A stretch of DNA of 64,000 nt from Paenibacillus oralis (GTDB lineage: Bacteria; Bacillota; Bacilli; Paenibacillales; Paenibacillaceae): positions 4,484,304-4,548,303 of the forward strand of contig NZ_RRCN01000001.1 in NCBI RefSeq assembly GCF_003863965.1, written 5' to 3'. This document shows positions 8,934 to 19,796 of this stretch, piece after piece. The translations under genes and the position numbers were made by a program. How positions within the stretch are numbered: position 1 is the stretch's first letter; the number at the start of each line of letters is the position of its first letter. The notes under the pieces were generated by a model. That model was not told the DNA's origin and made no database searches. It worked only from the letters and a program-made list of their open reading frames with translations.

Positions 8934-11900
8934 ATGCTCATGCATGATCTTGATCAGGGCCGCTGGCCTTTGTCGGGTGCGCAGTCGGGCATTTGGTTCG
9001 CGCAGCAGCTTGATCCGGACAATCCGATATTCAATGCCGGAGAGTACATCGATATCCTCGGACCTGTCGACCCGGATCGCTTCGAGACCGCGGTACGCCA
9101 GGCCGTAATGGAGGCGGAAGCGCTGCACGCACGCTTTGGCGAGGATCGGGACGGTCCTTGGCAGACGATCGCCCCGTCATCCGCTTGGACGATGCATAGG
9201 GTCGATGTGTGCGGCGAGGAGGATCCGCATGCAGCGGCGAAAGCATGGATGAAGCAGGATCTGGCCCGGCCGGTCGATCTGCGCCGTGGTCCGCTGTTTA
9301 CCGAAGCGTTATTGAAGCTGGCGCCCGATCGATTCTATTGGTACCAACGTATTCATCATATTGTGATCGATGGTTACGGCTTTTCGCTGTTGACGCGAAG
9401 GGTAGCGCAAATTTATACGGCGCTCGCTCGTGATCTGCCGCTAGGCGAGGGGGCGTTCGGTTCATGGCGCTCCGTCCTGGAGGAAGATGCGGCTTACCGC
9501 GCATCGGAACGGCTGGAGCGGGATCGGCAATTTTGGCAGGCCCGCTTCGCCGATCATCCGGAAGCGGTTAGCCTTGGCGATCGGGCTCAGTTCACGTCGA
9601 GAAGCTTTTTGCGCGAGTCCGCGGAGCTGCCGTCAAGCATCATGGACGCTTGGCGGACGGCCGCGGGCGGAATGGGGGCAAGCTGGCCCGATGTTGTGAT
9701 GGCCGCCGCCGCGATCTATGTGCATCGGCTAACCGGCACGGACGACGTCATTCTCGGCGTGCCGATGATGTGCCGTCTCGGCTCCGCGGCGATGCGCGTT
9801 CCCGGCATGGTGATGAACCTGTTGCCGCTGCGCGTCGCCGTCCGGCCGGACATGAGCGTGAGCGAGCTGGTGCGGCAGATCTTCGGGAATATGCGCGAGA
9901 TAGGAAAGCATCAGGACTACAGGCACCAGGATCTGCGGCGCGACCTGAAATTAGTGGGAGACAACCGGAGGCTGTTCGGACCTCTCATGAATATTATGCC
10001 GTTTATCGAGGAGCTGAATTTTGCCGGATGTCGCGGCAAGATACGCAATCTGGCGGCCGGGCCTGTCGATGATCTGACGATTCATGTTTACTGCGGCTCC
10101 GGCGGCAGCGGACCGCGTATTGACTTCGATGCCAACCCTGCCGTTTACGATGCCGGCGAACTGAGCGCGCATCGGCGCCGCTTCCTGCATGTGCTGGACA
10201 AGCTGGCTGCGTCCGATCCCCGCCAACCGCTTGGCCGTTTGGAGCTGCTGCTGCCTGAAGAACGCCTTCAGGTGTTGGACGAATGGAATGACACCGCCCA
10301 CGCGCTGATGCAATGGAGCGTCCCGGCGTTGTTCGAGGAGCAGGCGGCGAGCACGCCCGATGCAGTGGCTGTGGTCTTCGAGGACACGGTACTCCGTTAT
10401 GCGGAATTGAACGCGCGCGCCAACCAGCTGGCGCATCTGCTCATTGCGCATGGTGCCGGCCCGGAGCGGATCGTGGCTCTGGCGCTCCCGCGATCGATTG
10501 AGATAGTCATCGCCATCCTGGCGGTACATAAGGCGGGAGCGGCTTATTTGCCGATCGATCCGGATTATCCGTCCGCCCGGATTGCCTATATGCTGAATGA
10601 TGCCGCTCCGATGTGCCTGATCACGGTTCGGGAGGTGGACTCCAGGCTGCCCGGTTCCGGCGCGATTCCGAAAATCTTGCTTGATGAGCCTGCGGCCATG
10701 AAGCGCCTCGAGCGGCAAGTGGAGCGCAACCCGAGCGACGCCGACCGGTTATGCCGTTTGTCGCCGCTTCACCCGTCTTATGTCATTTACACCTCCGGAT
10801 CGACGGGCAGACCGAAGGGCGTCTTGCTTACATTTGAAGGGCTGGCCAACCTGCTGCTGTGCATGCGTGAGCGGTTTGCGCCGGATGGCCGGGATAAGCT
10901 GCTGTCCGTGACGACGATCTCCTTCGATATCGCCGTCATGGAGGTGCTGTTGCCGCTCACGACGGGAGCCGCCGTCGATATCGCCTCGAAGGAGACGCTT
11001 CTGGACCCGCATGCGCTGGCCCGGAAAATCAAAGGCAGCGGGGCGACCATGATGCAGGCGACCCCGACGTTATGGCAGGCGCTTGCCGCCAGCCAGCCCG
11101 GCAGCTTCGACGGGCTGACGGTGATAACCGGGGGCGAGGCCTTGCCGGTCGGGCTCAAGCTCGCCCTGCAGGATTTGGATTGTCAGGTGAACAATCAATA
11201 CGGCCCGACGGAGACGACTATTTATTCGACCGCTGCCTTGTTGGGACCGGAGCGTACGGGGAAGCCGTCCATTGGGGGGCCGATTTGGAATACCCGGCTC
11301 TACGTGCTCGATGCGGCGCTGCAGCCAGTTCCTCCGGGGGTGGCGGGGGAGCTGTACATTGCGGGCGCAGGGCTGGCGCGCGGCTATCTGGGGCGGCCGG
11401 ATCTGACGGCGGAGCGGTTCGTGGCCGATCCGTTCGGGCCTCCGGGCACCCGGATGTATCGCACGGGCGATCTCGTGCGATGGCTGGCTGACGGCTCCAT
11501 CGATTATTTGGGGCGGGCCGATCATCAGATTAAGCTGCGCGGTTTCCGCATCGAGACGGGCGAGATTGAGGCTCTGCTCACCCGGCATGCCGATGTCGCG
11601 CAAGCCGCGGTGATTGTCCGGGAGGATCGGCCGGGGGAGCGGCGCTTGGTTGCTTATGTCGTTCCGGCTTCGCCTTCCGGAGTCGATCCGGACGCACTGC
11701 GCCGCTATGCTGCCGGCCAACTGCCTGACTATATGGTACCTGCCGCGATCGCCACGCTGGATGCCATGCCTTTAACACCGAACAAGAAGATTGACCGCAA
11801 GGCTCTGCCTGTGCCCGATTCCGGACAAGCGGCTGTAGGGCGAGAACCCCGGACCCCGCAGGAGGAGATGCTCTGCGCCCTGTTCGCCGAAGTGCTCGGA

Positions 11901-14900
11901 CAGCCCCGCGTCGGTATCGATGATGACTTTTTCGCGCTGGGCGGCCATTCCTTGCTTGCCGGACGAGTCATCCTCCGCATACGCGAGTCGTTGGGCGCCG
12001 AATTGAGTATTGGCAGCCTCTTTGAAGAGCCTACGGTGGCGGGGCTTGTCCAGCGGCTGGATGATTCGCGGGAAGCCCGGCCGGCTATCCGGCCGGGTGG
12101 GCGGCCCGACGATATTCCGTTGTCCTTCGCCCAACGGCGGTTATGGTTCCTGTATTGTCTGGAAGGACCGTCCCCGACTTATAATATCCCTCTTGTCGCC
12201 CGCCTGTCCGGTGAACTGGACATCCGGGCGCTGGAGGACGCCCTTGCCGATGTGGCGGGCCGGCATGAGACGCTGCGCACCGTGTTCCCCGATGCGTCGT
12301 CCGGCGCCTCTCGCCAGTTGATTCTGGATGCCGGCGAGGCGCGCCCTAGACTGATTTTGACCAAGACCAGCGAAGCGGAGCTGCCTGAACGGCTTAAGGA
12401 AGCCGTTCGCTACCGCTTCCGGCTAGCGGAAGAGCCTTCCCTTCGGGCAGAATTGTTCGAGCTTGGGCCGAATGAATACGTCCTGCTGCTGCTCCTGCAT
12501 CATATCGCCGGGGACGGATGGTCGCTGTCACCGCTGACGCGCGATCTGTCCGCCGCCTATGCGGCGCGCTGCCGGGGCGAGCATCCCGCCTGGCCGCCGC
12601 TGCCGGTTCAATATGCGGACTACGCGATCTGGCAGGAGCGCTTGCTGGGAAGCGGCGGCGATCCCGGCAGCCTGATGGCCCGCCAGCTTGAGTTCTGGAC
12701 ACGGACGCTTGCAGGGTTGCCGGAGCAGTTGGAGCTGCCGGCCGATTATCCGCGTCCGGCAGCGGCCAGCTATCAAGGCGGCTCCGTCCGGTTCCGTATC
12801 AATGAGGAGCTTCACGGCCGGCTCTTGGAGCTCGCCCGCGACGGCAAGGCGAGCCTGTTCATGGTATTGCAGGCCGCGCTGGCCGTGCTTCTGACGCGGC
12901 TTGGCGCGGGCAATGATATACCGATCGGCAGCCCGATAACCGGGCGGAACGACGATGCGCTTGACGGTCTTGTCGGTTTGTTCATCAACACGCTGGTGCT
13001 TCGGACCAACACGTCAGGGGCCCCCAGCTTCCGCGAATTGCTTGCCAGGGTCCGCCAAGTGAATCTGGACGCGTACGCGAATCAGGATTTGCCGTTCGAG
13101 CGTCTCGTCGAAGCGGTGAACCCGGTTCGCTCCCGTTCCCGGCATCCGCTCTTTCAGATCATGCTGGTGCTGCAAAATACACCGGCTCCCGCGCTCGATT
13201 TGCCGGGTGTAGAAGCCGGCGTTCAATTGGAAAGCGCAGGCACGGCGAAGTTCGACCTGACCGTGGAGCTTCAGGAATGCCGCGATGCGAAGGGCGAACC
13301 GGCCGGGTTGGTCGGAATGGTCGAATACAGCGCGGATTTGTTTAAGCGCGGCACAGCCGATACGTTGGCGGCCCGCTATGTGCGTGTGCTGGAGTCGGCT
13401 GCTGCTGCACCGGACAAGCCGATGGGGCGGCTTGATATTTTGATGCCGGAAGAGCGGCGCCGCATCCTGACGGAATGGAGCGCTTCGGAAGCCGCAGTGC
13501 CGCCGCCGGCTACCATTCCGGAGCTGTTCGAGGCGCAGGCCCTCCGTTCGCCGGAGGCGGCAGCCGTCGTTCATGAAGGTAACGCCTTGAGCTATGAGGA
13601 ATTGAACCTGCGGGCAAACCAGCTCGCGCATTTACTTATGGCAGAGGGGGTAGGCCCCGAGCAAATCGTGGCGTTGGCCTTGCCGCGGTCTATCGAGATG
13701 GTTGTCGGCGTATTGGCCGTGCTGAAGGCGGGCGCCGCCTACCTTCCGCTCGATCCGGATTATCCTGCCGATCGGATCGCTTATATGCTGGAGGACGGGG
13801 CGCCTGTCTATATGGTGACGATCGCCCAAGTGTCCTCCAGGCTGCCAGAGACCGGAGGTGTTCCGCGGATCGCCTTGGATGAGGCCACTGTTCAGGAGCG
13901 GCTGCGGCAGCAATCCTCTGCCAATCCAAGCGCTCAGGAACGCAGTGCGCGACTGTCTCCGCACAGTCCGGCCTATATCATCTATACGTCAGGGTCTACG
14001 GGCAAGCCCAAAGGGGTGGTTATCCCGCATCAAAATGTCGTGCGCTTGTTCGCGTCTACCCGGCACTGGTTCCGCTTTGGAGCAGAGGATGTATGGACCC
14101 TGTTTCATTCGTACGCGTTTGATTTTTCCGTGTGGGAGATCTGGGGTGCGCTGCTGCACGGTGGGCGTCTCGTCGTAGTGCCTCATGCGGTAAGCCGATC
14201 GCCGGGCGAGTTCCTGCGCTTGCTCGCGCAAGAGGGCGTGACCGTCCTGAATCAGACGCCGTCTGCCTTCTATCAATTGATGCAGGCCGATCGGGAACAA
14301 CCCGAGCTGGGGCAGACGCTTTCGCTGCGTTATGTCATTTTCGGGGGCGAAGCGTTGGAGACGGGCCGTCTGGAGGACTGGTACCGCCGCCATCCGGATC
14401 ACGCTCCGAGACTGATTAACATGTACGGCATTACGGAGACGACCGTGCATGTCAGCTACAATGAGCTGGATCGGTATAGTGGCGCCTCGGGAGCCAACAG
14501 CGTAATCGGCGGGCCGATACCGGATCTGCGAGTGTATGTGCTGGACGAGGCGCTGCAGCCGGCTCCGCCCGGAACGGCCGGGGAAATGTATGTGGCCGGA
14601 GCTGGCCTGGCCCGCGGTTACTGGGGCCGTCCGGGATTGACGGCAGAGCGGTTCGTCGCCGATCCGTTCGGCCCGCCGGGCAGCAGAATGTACCGCACCG
14701 GGGACGTGGCGAAATGGCTAGTTGATGGAACGCTGGATTATTTGGGCCGCGCTGATCATCAGGTGAAGATTCGGGGCTTCCGCATCGAACCGGGCGAGAT
14801 TGAAGCCGTGCTGGCCCGTCATCCCGAGGTCGCCCAAGCGGCGGTTGTGGTGCGCGAGGATCGGCCGGGAGACAAGCGGCTGGTCTCTTATGTGGTGTTC

Positions 14901-16148
14901 GCTGCGGGCGCAAACACGGAGCCGTCCGAATTGCGCCGCTATGCAGCTTCCATACTGCCCGACTACATGGTTCCATCCGCGATTATCGGCCTAGGCGCAC
15001 TGCCGCTCACCCCGAACGGCAAGCTGGATCGGAAGGCGCTGCCGGCGCCTGAGCTCTCCCTGGAGCTGGACGGCCGCAATCCGAGAACACCGCAGGAGGA
15101 GGTGCTGTGCGATCTGTTCGCCGAAGTGCTCGGGGTGCGGCGCGTAGGGATCGACGACAGCTTCTTCGAGCTTGGCGGCCATTCGCTGCTGGTGGTTCGC
15201 CTCATCAGCCGCATCCGTGAGGCGCTGGGCCGGGAGATTGGCATTGGCAGCCTCTTCGAAACGCCAACAGTGGCCGGGCTTGCGGAGCGGCTCGATATGG
15301 ACGGGGGGGACAGCGCCCTCCAGGTTCTGCTGCCGCTCCGAACCTATGGCGCGCAACTGCCGCTATTCTGCGTGCATCCTGCGGGCGGGCTGAGTTGGTG
15401 TTATGCGGGCCTGATGAAGCATCTCGGCATGGACTATCCGATCTACGGGCTGCAAGCCCGCGGCATCGCGCAAGCGGAAGAGTTGCCGAAGACGCTTGAG
15501 GAGATGACCTCGGATTATATAGAAGCCATTCGCACGATTCAGCCACACGGTCCTTATCGCCTTTTGGGCTGGTCACTTGGCGGAAATGTGGCGCATGCGA
15601 TGGCTGTGAAGCTCCAAGAAGAAGGGGAAAAAGTCTCGTTTTTGGCTATGCTTGACGCTTATCCGAGCCACTACCTCCCGATTCGGGGAGAACCGGATGA
15701 AGAGGAGGCGTTGACTGCGCTGCTTGCTTTGGGCGGCTATGACAAGGACAGCATTGGCGATGTTCCGCTTACTGTCGCTAACGCGATCGAGATTCTTCGC
15801 AGCGACAGCAGCGCTTTGGCTACGCTTGACGAGGCAACCATTCTGAATTTGAAAAAAACTTATGAAAACTCGGTCCGCCTTCTGGGAGCCTATACTCCGC
15901 GGCGATTCGAGGGGGATCTTCTGTTCTTCCGCTCGACGATCATACCGGATTGGTTCGATCCGATTGAACCGGAGATGTGGATTCCCTTTATAGGCGGACG
16001 GATCGATCGGCATGATATCGCCTGCCGGCATAAGGATCTGTGTCAGCCGGGACCGCTTGCCGAGATCGGCGCGACTCTTTTGACCAAGCTGAATGCGGCG
16101 AACGGCGCGGCTGCCGGACAAGATGGGAGGGAGCTAATCCATGAGTAA
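8934..16148 (+). CDS. dhbF: Dimodular nonribosomal peptide synthetase of a DHB-amino acid-Thr siderophore
   Basis: About 2404 aa with order C-A-T-C-A-T-TE. C1 (to ~440) has HHIVIDG. A1 (~460-960) has [12 protein letters not shown] and YGPTETT. T1 has [10 protein letters not shown]2 has LHHIAGDG. A2 (~1510-2010) has [12 protein letters not shown] and YGITETT. T2 has LGGHSLLVV. The thioesterase has GWSLGGN. The eight variable pocket residues I read for A2, with the fixed ends, give DFWNIGMVHK, the well-known Thr code. A1 reads DIMQIGQIYK, Gly-like but not standard. There is no epimerase. The product should be a cyclic trimer of DHB-X-Thr, as in bacillibactin or paenibactin. ATG 8934 follows AGGAGGTG; the GTG at 8928 is inside that site. 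Confidence 0.95.
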   Translation: MLMHDLDQGRWPLSGAQSGIWFAQQLDPDNPIFNAGEYIDILGPVDPDRFETAVRQAVMEAEALHARFGEDRDGPWQTIAPSSAWTMHRVDVCGEEDPHAAAKAWMKQDLARPVDLRRGPLFTEALLKLAPDRFYWYQRIHHIVIDGYGFSLLTRRVAQIYTALARDLPLGEGAFGSWRSVLEEDAAYRASERLERDRQFWQARFADHPEAVSLGDRAQFTSRSFLRESAELPSSIMDAWRTAAGGMGASWPDVVMAAAAIYVHRLTGTDDVILGVPMMCRLGSAAMRVPGMVMNLLPLRVAVRPDMSVSELVRQIFGNMREIGKHQDYRHQDLRRDLKLVGDNRRLFGPLMNIMPFIEELNFAGCRGKIRNLAAGPVDDLTIHVYCGSGGSGPRIDFDANPAVYDAGELSAHRRRFLHVLDKLAASDPRQPLGRLELLLPEERLQVLDEWNDTAHALMQWSVPALFEEQAASTPDAVAVVFEDTVLRYAELNARANQLAHLLIAHGAGPERIVALALPRSIEIVIAILAVHKAGAAYLPIDPDYPSARIAYMLNDAAPMCLITVREVDSRLPGSGAIPKILLDEPAAMKRLERQVERNPSDADRLCRLSPLHPSYVIYTSGSTGRPKGVLLTFEGLANLLLCMRERFAPDGRDKLLSVTTISFDIAVMEVLLPLTTGAAVDIASKETLLDPHALARKIKGSGATMMQATPTLWQALAASQPGSFDGLTVITGGEALPVGLKLALQDLDCQVNNQYGPTETTIYSTAALLGPERTGKPSIGGPIWNTRLYVLDAALQPVPPGVAGELYIAGAGLARGYLGRPDLTAERFVADPFGPPGTRMYRTGDLVRWLADGSIDYLGRADHQIKLRGFRIETGEIEALLTRHADVAQAAVIVREDRPGERRLVAYVVPASPSGVDPDALRRYAAGQLPDYMVPAAIATLDAMPLTPNKKIDRKALPVPDSGQAAVGREPRTPQEEMLCALFAEVLGQPRVGIDDDFFALGGHSLLAGRVILRIRESLGAELSIGSLFEEPTVAGLVQRLDDSREARPAIRPGGRPDDIPLSFAQRRLWFLYCLEGPSPTYNIPLVARLSGELDIRALEDALADVAGRHETLRTVFPDASSGASRQLILDAGEARPRLILTKTSEAELPERLKEAVRYRFRLAEEPSLRAELFELGPNEYVLLLLLHHIAGDGWSLSPLTRDLSAAYAARCRGEHPAWPPLPVQYADYAIWQERLLGSGGDPGSLMARQLEFWTRTLAGLPEQLELPADYPRPAAASYQGGSVRFRINEELHGRLLELARDGKASLFMVLQAALAVLLTRLGAGNDIPIGSPITGRNDDALDGLVGLFINTLVLRTNTSGAPSFRELLARVRQVNLDAYANQDLPFERLVEAVNPVRSRSRHPLFQIMLVLQNTPAPALDLPGVEAGVQLESAGTAKFDLTVELQECRDAKGEPAGLVGMVEYSADLFKRGTADTLAARYVRVLESAAAAPDKPMGRLDILMPEERRRILTEWSASEAAVPPPATIPELFEAQALRSPEAAAVVHEGNALSYEELNLRANQLAHLLMAEGVGPEQIVALALPRSIEMVVGVLAVLKAGAAYLPLDPDYPADRIAYMLEDGAPVYMVTIAQVSSRLPETGGVPRIALDEATVQERLRQQSSANPSAQERSARLSPHSPAYIIYTSGSTGKPKGVVIPHQNVVRLFASTRHWFRFGAEDVWTLFHSYAFDFSVWEIWGALLHGGRLVVVPHAVSRSPGEFLRLLAQEGVTVLNQTPSAFYQLMQADREQPELGQTLSLRYVIFGGEALETGRLEDWYRRHPDHAPRLINMYGITETTVHVSYNELDRYSGASGANSVIGGPIPDLRVYVLDEALQPAPPGTAGEMYVAGAGLARGYWGRPGLTAERFVADPFGPPGSRMYRTGDVAKWLVDGTLDYLGRADHQVKIRGFRIEPGEIEAVLARHPEVAQAAVVVREDRPGDKRLVSYVVFAAGANTEPSELRRYAASILPDYMVPSAIIGLGALPLTPNGKLDRKALPAPELSLELDGRNPRTPQEEVLCDLFAEVLGVRRVGIDDSFFELGGHSLLVVRLISRIREALGREIGIGSLFETPTVAGLAERLDMDGGDSALQVLLPLRTYGAQLPLFCVHPAGGLSWCYAGLMKHLGMDYPIYGLQARGIAQAEELPKTLEEMTSDYIEAIRTIQPHGPYRLLGWSLGGNVAHAMAVKLQEEGEKVSFLAMLDAYPSHYLPIRGEPDEEEALTALLALGGYDKDSIGDVPLTVANAIEILRSDSSALATLDEATILNLKKTYENSVRLLGAYTPRRFEGDLLFFRSTIIPDWFDPIEPEMWIPFIGGRIDRHDIACRHKDLCQPGPLAEIGATLLTKLNAANGAAAGQDGRELIHE

Positions 16149-16365
16149 TCCTTTTGAGCAAGCGGACAGCGCTTATCTGGTGCTGATGAATGAGGAGGAG
16201 CAGTATTCGCTGTGGCCTGCCTTTGCCGCGGTGCCGGATGGATGGAGTACTGTCCTGGGCCCGGAGACGCGCCAGGGGTGCCTTGACTATATTAACCTGC
16301 ATTGGGCAGATTTGCGGCCCCGCAGCTTATCCGAGTCTTCTTCGGATCTTGTTCATGGAGCATAG
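16141..16365 (+). CDS. MbtH-like protein
   Basis: Small NRPS partner (74 aa) that binds adenylation domains and is often needed for their folding or activity. The signature is complete: NPFEQ at the start, [13 protein letters not shown], and [14 protein letters not shown] with the conserved Trp residues. It overlaps the dhbF end by 8 bp (ATGAGTAA), which couples its translation to the synthetase it serves. Function by family; certain as to type. Confidence 0.95.
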   Translation: MSNPFEQADSAYLVLMNEEEQYSLWPAFAAVPDGWSTVLGPETRQGCLDYINLHWADLRPRSLSESSSDLVHGA

Positions 16366-16367
16366 TG

Positions 16368-17813
16368 ATGAAGGAAGGGTTGAACCCGAAAACGGCCGTA
16401 ATTGTCGTATATGTCGCGGCCATGTTCACGGTGGCCATGGACGCTACCGTTCTAAACGTTGCGCTGCAGACGATCAGCCTGGAACTGCAAGTGCCTCCGG
16501 CCGCATCGGGAGTACTTAATGTCGGCTACCTGGTAAGCCTCGCTGTCGTCCTGCCGGCGGCGGGCTGGTTAGGCGACAAATGGGGGACCAAACGCGCCTT
16601 TTTGCTCGCGCTCGCTTTGTTCACGGGAGCCTCGGCACTATGCGGCTTCGCTGACAGTTTGGCGGCTTTGACCGTTTTTCGGGTCGTGCAAGGCATCGGC
16701 GGCGGCCTGCTTACTCCGATAGGAATGGCGATGCTGTTTCGCATGTTCCCCCCGCAGGAGCGGGCCAAGGTCTCCCGGGCCCTCGTTCTTCCGATCGCGG
16801 TTGCTCCTGCCGTAGGGCCGATTATTAGCGGGCTGCTGATCGAGCATCTTTCGTGGCGCTGGATATTTTATGTGCATTTGCCGATAGGGATTCCCGCTTT
16901 GCTGTTCGGAATCGTCTTTTTGAAGGAGCATCAGGAGCAAAAGGCGGGTCGCCTCGATGTTTGGGGCCTCCTCTTGTCGGCGCCGGGTCTGGCTCTACTG
17001 ATGTATGCGCTTAGCCAAGGTCCTGTGCGGGGCTGGGATTCTCCCGCAAGCTGGGTAACGGGAGGGATGGGTCTCATCCTGATAACCGCTCTTGTCGCCG
17101 TCGAACTGCGGGTGAAGCAGCCGCTCCTGGATCTGCGGCTGTTGGGCGACCGCCTGTTCCGCACGGCAGGCCTCGTCGCTATGTTCTCCGCATCAGGCTT
17201 ACTGGGGATGCTGTACGTGTTCCCGTTAATGTACCAGAATGCGCTGCATGCTTCGGCGCTCGATACCGGGTTGACGACCTTCCCGGAGGCGCTTGGCCTT
17301 ATGCTTGCCTCTCAACTTGTGCCCTGGACCTATCCGAGGCTTGGCCCGAAGCGCGTCATGGTTATGGGGTTATTGGGCACGGCGATTCTCTTCGTCATGC
17401 TGAGCACGGTCGGCCCTCATACCCATCCATGGCTGATTCGGAGTCTGCTGTTCGGTGTCGGCGTCTTTTTGGGCCATACGGTCGGAGCCGTTCAGATTGC
17501 GGCATTTGCCAACATTCCGCCTGCATTGATGGGCCGGGCCTCGACCTGGTTCACCGTGCAGAACAGACTGGGGCCGGCTATAGGCTTGGCGGTTCTGTCC
17601 GGTATTCTTGCCGTGGCGGGAACCCGCACGATCAATGCCGCCGGAGATATAGAGCCTAACATCATGGCGTACCGTGCCGCTCTGCTCGGGGCCGCAGGCT
17701 TCTTGCTCATGGGCCTTTGCTTTGCGCTGCGGCTTTGCGACAGCGATGCCTCTGCCACCGTTGCGAAGCAAGCCCCGGCGAAGCCGGACGGGGAAAAATC
17801 CGTTCAAGCGTGA
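16368..17813 (+). CDS. MFS exporter, DHA2 (EmrB/QacA) type, probable siderophore exporter
   Basis: 481-aa membrane protein with about 14 predicted helices. It has DHA2 features: the YVAAMFTVAMDATVLNVALQ first helix with a membrane Asp, GWLGDKWGTKRAF (motif A), and GIGGGLLTPIGMAMLF / APAVGPIISG (motif C-like). ATG 16368 lies two bases after the mbtH stop and is preceded by GGAGCATAGTG. As the last gene of the synthesis operon, directly followed by a terminator, it most likely exports the finished siderophore. Drug-proton antiporters share the same fold, so the substrate is inferred from context only. Confidence 0.85.
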   Translation: MKEGLNPKTAVIVVYVAAMFTVAMDATVLNVALQTISLELQVPPAASGVLNVGYLVSLAVVLPAAGWLGDKWGTKRAFLLALALFTGASALCGFADSLAALTVFRVVQGIGGGLLTPIGMAMLFRMFPPQERAKVSRALVLPIAVAPAVGPIISGLLIEHLSWRWIFYVHLPIGIPALLFGIVFLKEHQEQKAGRLDVWGLLLSAPGLALLMYALSQGPVRGWDSPASWVTGGMGLILITALVAVELRVKQPLLDLRLLGDRLFRTAGLVAMFSASGLLGMLYVFPLMYQNALHASALDTGLTTFPEALGLMLASQLVPWTYPRLGPKRVMVMGLLGTAILFVMLSTVGPHTHPWLIRSLLFGVGVFLGHTVGAVQIAAFANIPPALMGRASTWFTVQNRLGPAIGLAVLSGILAVAGTRTINAAGDIEPNIMAYRAALLGAAGFLLMGLCFALRLCDSDASATVAKQAPAKPDGEKSVQA

Positions 17814-17857
17814 AGGGCGGTAAATAAAAGTAATAACATCTGTTATACTTTTAAAGG

Positions 17858-17899
17858 AATACCGCATCGAATCCATAGAATTCGCTGCGGTATTTTTTT
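17858..17899 (+). terminator. Terminator of the siderophore operon
   Basis: ATACCGCATCGAAT pairs with ATTCGCTGCGGTAT with one mismatch and is followed by seven T. It lies about 45 bp after the exporter stop. Confidence 0.85.
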
Positions 17900-17979
17900 A
17901 TATATAGACGGCACTGAAGATTAATAGGAATTATCTTTTGTTGTCTCCTCGGGAACCAGGTTTATGGTGAAAAAAACGG

Positions 17980-18132
17980 CTAGCTGTAAGCCCGTTTTTC
18001 TATCCGTTTCAGCACATCCGCGATCGTGTATCCGCCAAGGTGAGCCAAGACCTGATGTTCGGTCGATTCGAAAATATCGTACAATTTGTCCAATGTGATG
18101 GGAATAATTTTAAATCCAATTGGTGAATTTAT
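17980..18132 (-). pseudogene. Possible C-terminal remnant of an unidentified gene
   Basis: The gap between the siderophore and germination operons holds 50 codons on the minus strand with coding-like composition. It includes ITLDKLYDIFESTEHQVLAH and GGYTIADVLKRIEKR and ends at TAG. There is a stop just upstream in frame and no start. The helix-rich, charged sequence looks like the tail of a regulatory protein, but I do not recognise the family. The rest of the 355-bp gap has only the operon terminator and the start-proximal region of the germination operon. Confidence 0.3.
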
Positions 18133-18168
18133 CTAAATAAACCATATCCTACGAAAGGAATTCGTCTC

Positions 18169-19755
18169 ATGAGAGGACGCCGCATGCTCAAAGGCTTGAT
18201 CAAACGGACGAAAATAAACCGGGACCGGAGTCGTCCCGACCCCCAAGAAAGCAGCCGGAATCCACAGCCGCAGCGGCTTTATCCGGGTCTCCGGCAAAAC
18301 GAAGACCGGATTCGCTTGCTTTATGACAATTGTGCGGACGTCATTTACCGTTCCTTTCTGATCGGCGGCAAGACCCAGGCTCTGGTTATATACATAGATG
18401 GGTTAGCCGATTCCGAAGGGATCGAGCAGTTTGTCATTGCCCCGCTCATGCAGGAGGAAGCCGATGAAAACAAGGATTTAAGGCAGCTTATCGAGCGGAA
18501 AATATCGGCTTCGCAAGCGAAAGAATTTACGACGTTCGAGAAAGCCGTTGAACTTCTTGCGAGCGGAAACGCGATCCTGCTAAGTGACAACCAGGATGCC
18601 GGCATTGGCATAGGGTTGGCGAAATGGGATAAGCGTTCGATTGAAGAGCCTTCGGCGGAAGTGGGGATTCGCGGGCCGCGCCAAGGTTTTACGGAAACCT
18701 TGCGCACCAATACCTCCCAATTGCGGCGCATTATCAAGACCCCTCTGTTGAAAATGGAAGAGACGAAAATCGGCGAATACACCCAAACCAATATCATCCT
18801 GGCTTATATTGAAGGACTTGCCGATGAAACGTTGATCAAAGAAGCGCGAACCCGGCTGCAGCGCATAGAAATCGACGGGATTCTGGAAAGCGGCTATATA
18901 GAGGAGATGATTGAAGATCAGCCGTACTCTCCATTTCCTCAGTTGCTCAGCACGGAGCGTCCCGATGTGGTTTGCAGCGGCTTGCTGGAAGGGAAGGTGG
19001 CGATCTTAACAGATGGAACGCCGTTTGCCCTGGTCGCCCCGGCCACGTTTTTCTCGTTGATTCAATCGCAGGAAGACTATTATCAGCGCTATTTGATCTC
19101 TACAGTCATCCGTTGGCTGCGTTATATTTTTATCGTCATCTCGCTCGTACTTCCATCAGTATATGTGGCGGTGCTTACCTTTCACCAAGAGATGGTCCCC
19201 GGTTCCCTTCTGATCAGTATGGCCAGTTCCCGGGAACAGGTGCCTTTTCCGGCGTTGATCGAAGCTTTGCTGATGGAGGTCACCTTTGAAGCGCTGCGCG
19301 AAGCGGGGGTACGGCTTCCCAAGCAGGTTGGCGCCGCCGTCAGCATCGTCGGAGCACTGGTCATCGGCCAGGCGGCGGTCCAAGCAGGGCTCGTGTCCGC
19401 GCCGATGGTAATCGTGGTTGCGATTACGGGGATTTCTTCATTTATGGTACCGCGTTATATCGCCGGAATTTCCGTACGGATGCTGCGGTTTCCCTTGATT
19501 TTTCTGGCCGGAAGTTTGGGGCTTGTCGGCGTTGTGATGGGAGTTATCGCGATTATGCTGCACATGCTCAGCTTGCGTTCCTTCGGCGTCCCCTATCTGT
19601 CCGAAATATCCGCTCCCCAGATGAATGAATGGAAGGATGTTCTGGTTAGGGCGCCCCATTGGAAGATGAATACCCGCCCGCGCTTTACGGGAAATTATGA
19701 CAAACACCGGCAGTCCTCCGGTCAAAAGCCCGGCCCCGTTCGCGGTGATGAATGA
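18169..19755 (+). CDS. Spore germination protein, GerA-family A subunit
   Basis: A subunit of a nutrient germinant receptor in the spore inner membrane. The long soluble N-terminal part (residues ~1-300) has the family motifs ENEDRIRLLYDNCADVI-like start, FLIGGKTQALVIYIDGLAD, and EVGIRGPRQGFTETLRTN. The C-terminal part (~300-500) has several helices, including YIFIVISLVLPSVYVAVLTF and VPFPALIEALLMEVTFEALREAG. 528 aa is normal. ATG 18169 follows AAAGGAATTCGTCTC; ATG 18184 is an alternative. First gene of an A-C-D-B operon; which amino acid or sugar is sensed cannot be read from the sequence. Confidence 0.92.
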   Translation: MRGRRMLKGLIKRTKINRDRSRPDPQESSRNPQPQRLYPGLRQNEDRIRLLYDNCADVIYRSFLIGGKTQALVIYIDGLADSEGIEQFVIAPLMQEEADENKDLRQLIERKISASQAKEFTTFEKAVELLASGNAILLSDNQDAGIGIGLAKWDKRSIEEPSAEVGIRGPRQGFTETLRTNTSQLRRIIKTPLLKMEETKIGEYTQTNIILAYIEGLADETLIKEARTRLQRIEIDGILESGYIEEMIEDQPYSPFPQLLSTERPDVVCSGLLEGKVAILTDGTPFALVAPATFFSLIQSQEDYYQRYLISTVIRWLRYIFIVISLVLPSVYVAVLTFHQEMVPGSLLISMASSREQVPFPALIEALLMEVTFEALREAGVRLPKQVGAAVSIVGALVIGQAAVQAGLVSAPMVIVVAITGISSFMVPRYIAGISVRMLRFPLIFLAGSLGLVGVVMGVIAIMLHMLSLRSFGVPYLSEISAPQMNEWKDVLVRAPHWKMNTRPRFTGNYDKHRQSSGQKPGPVRGDE

Positions 19756-19796
19756 GAGTAGCGGAAACATGCGTCTGACAAAGGAGATTCGGATGG

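Noticed and set aside
8379-16302. Many minus-strand ORFs of 100-255 codons opposite dhbB and dhbF
   Set aside because: High-GC shadow frames; Arg/Pro/His-rich, without motifs or ribosome sites.
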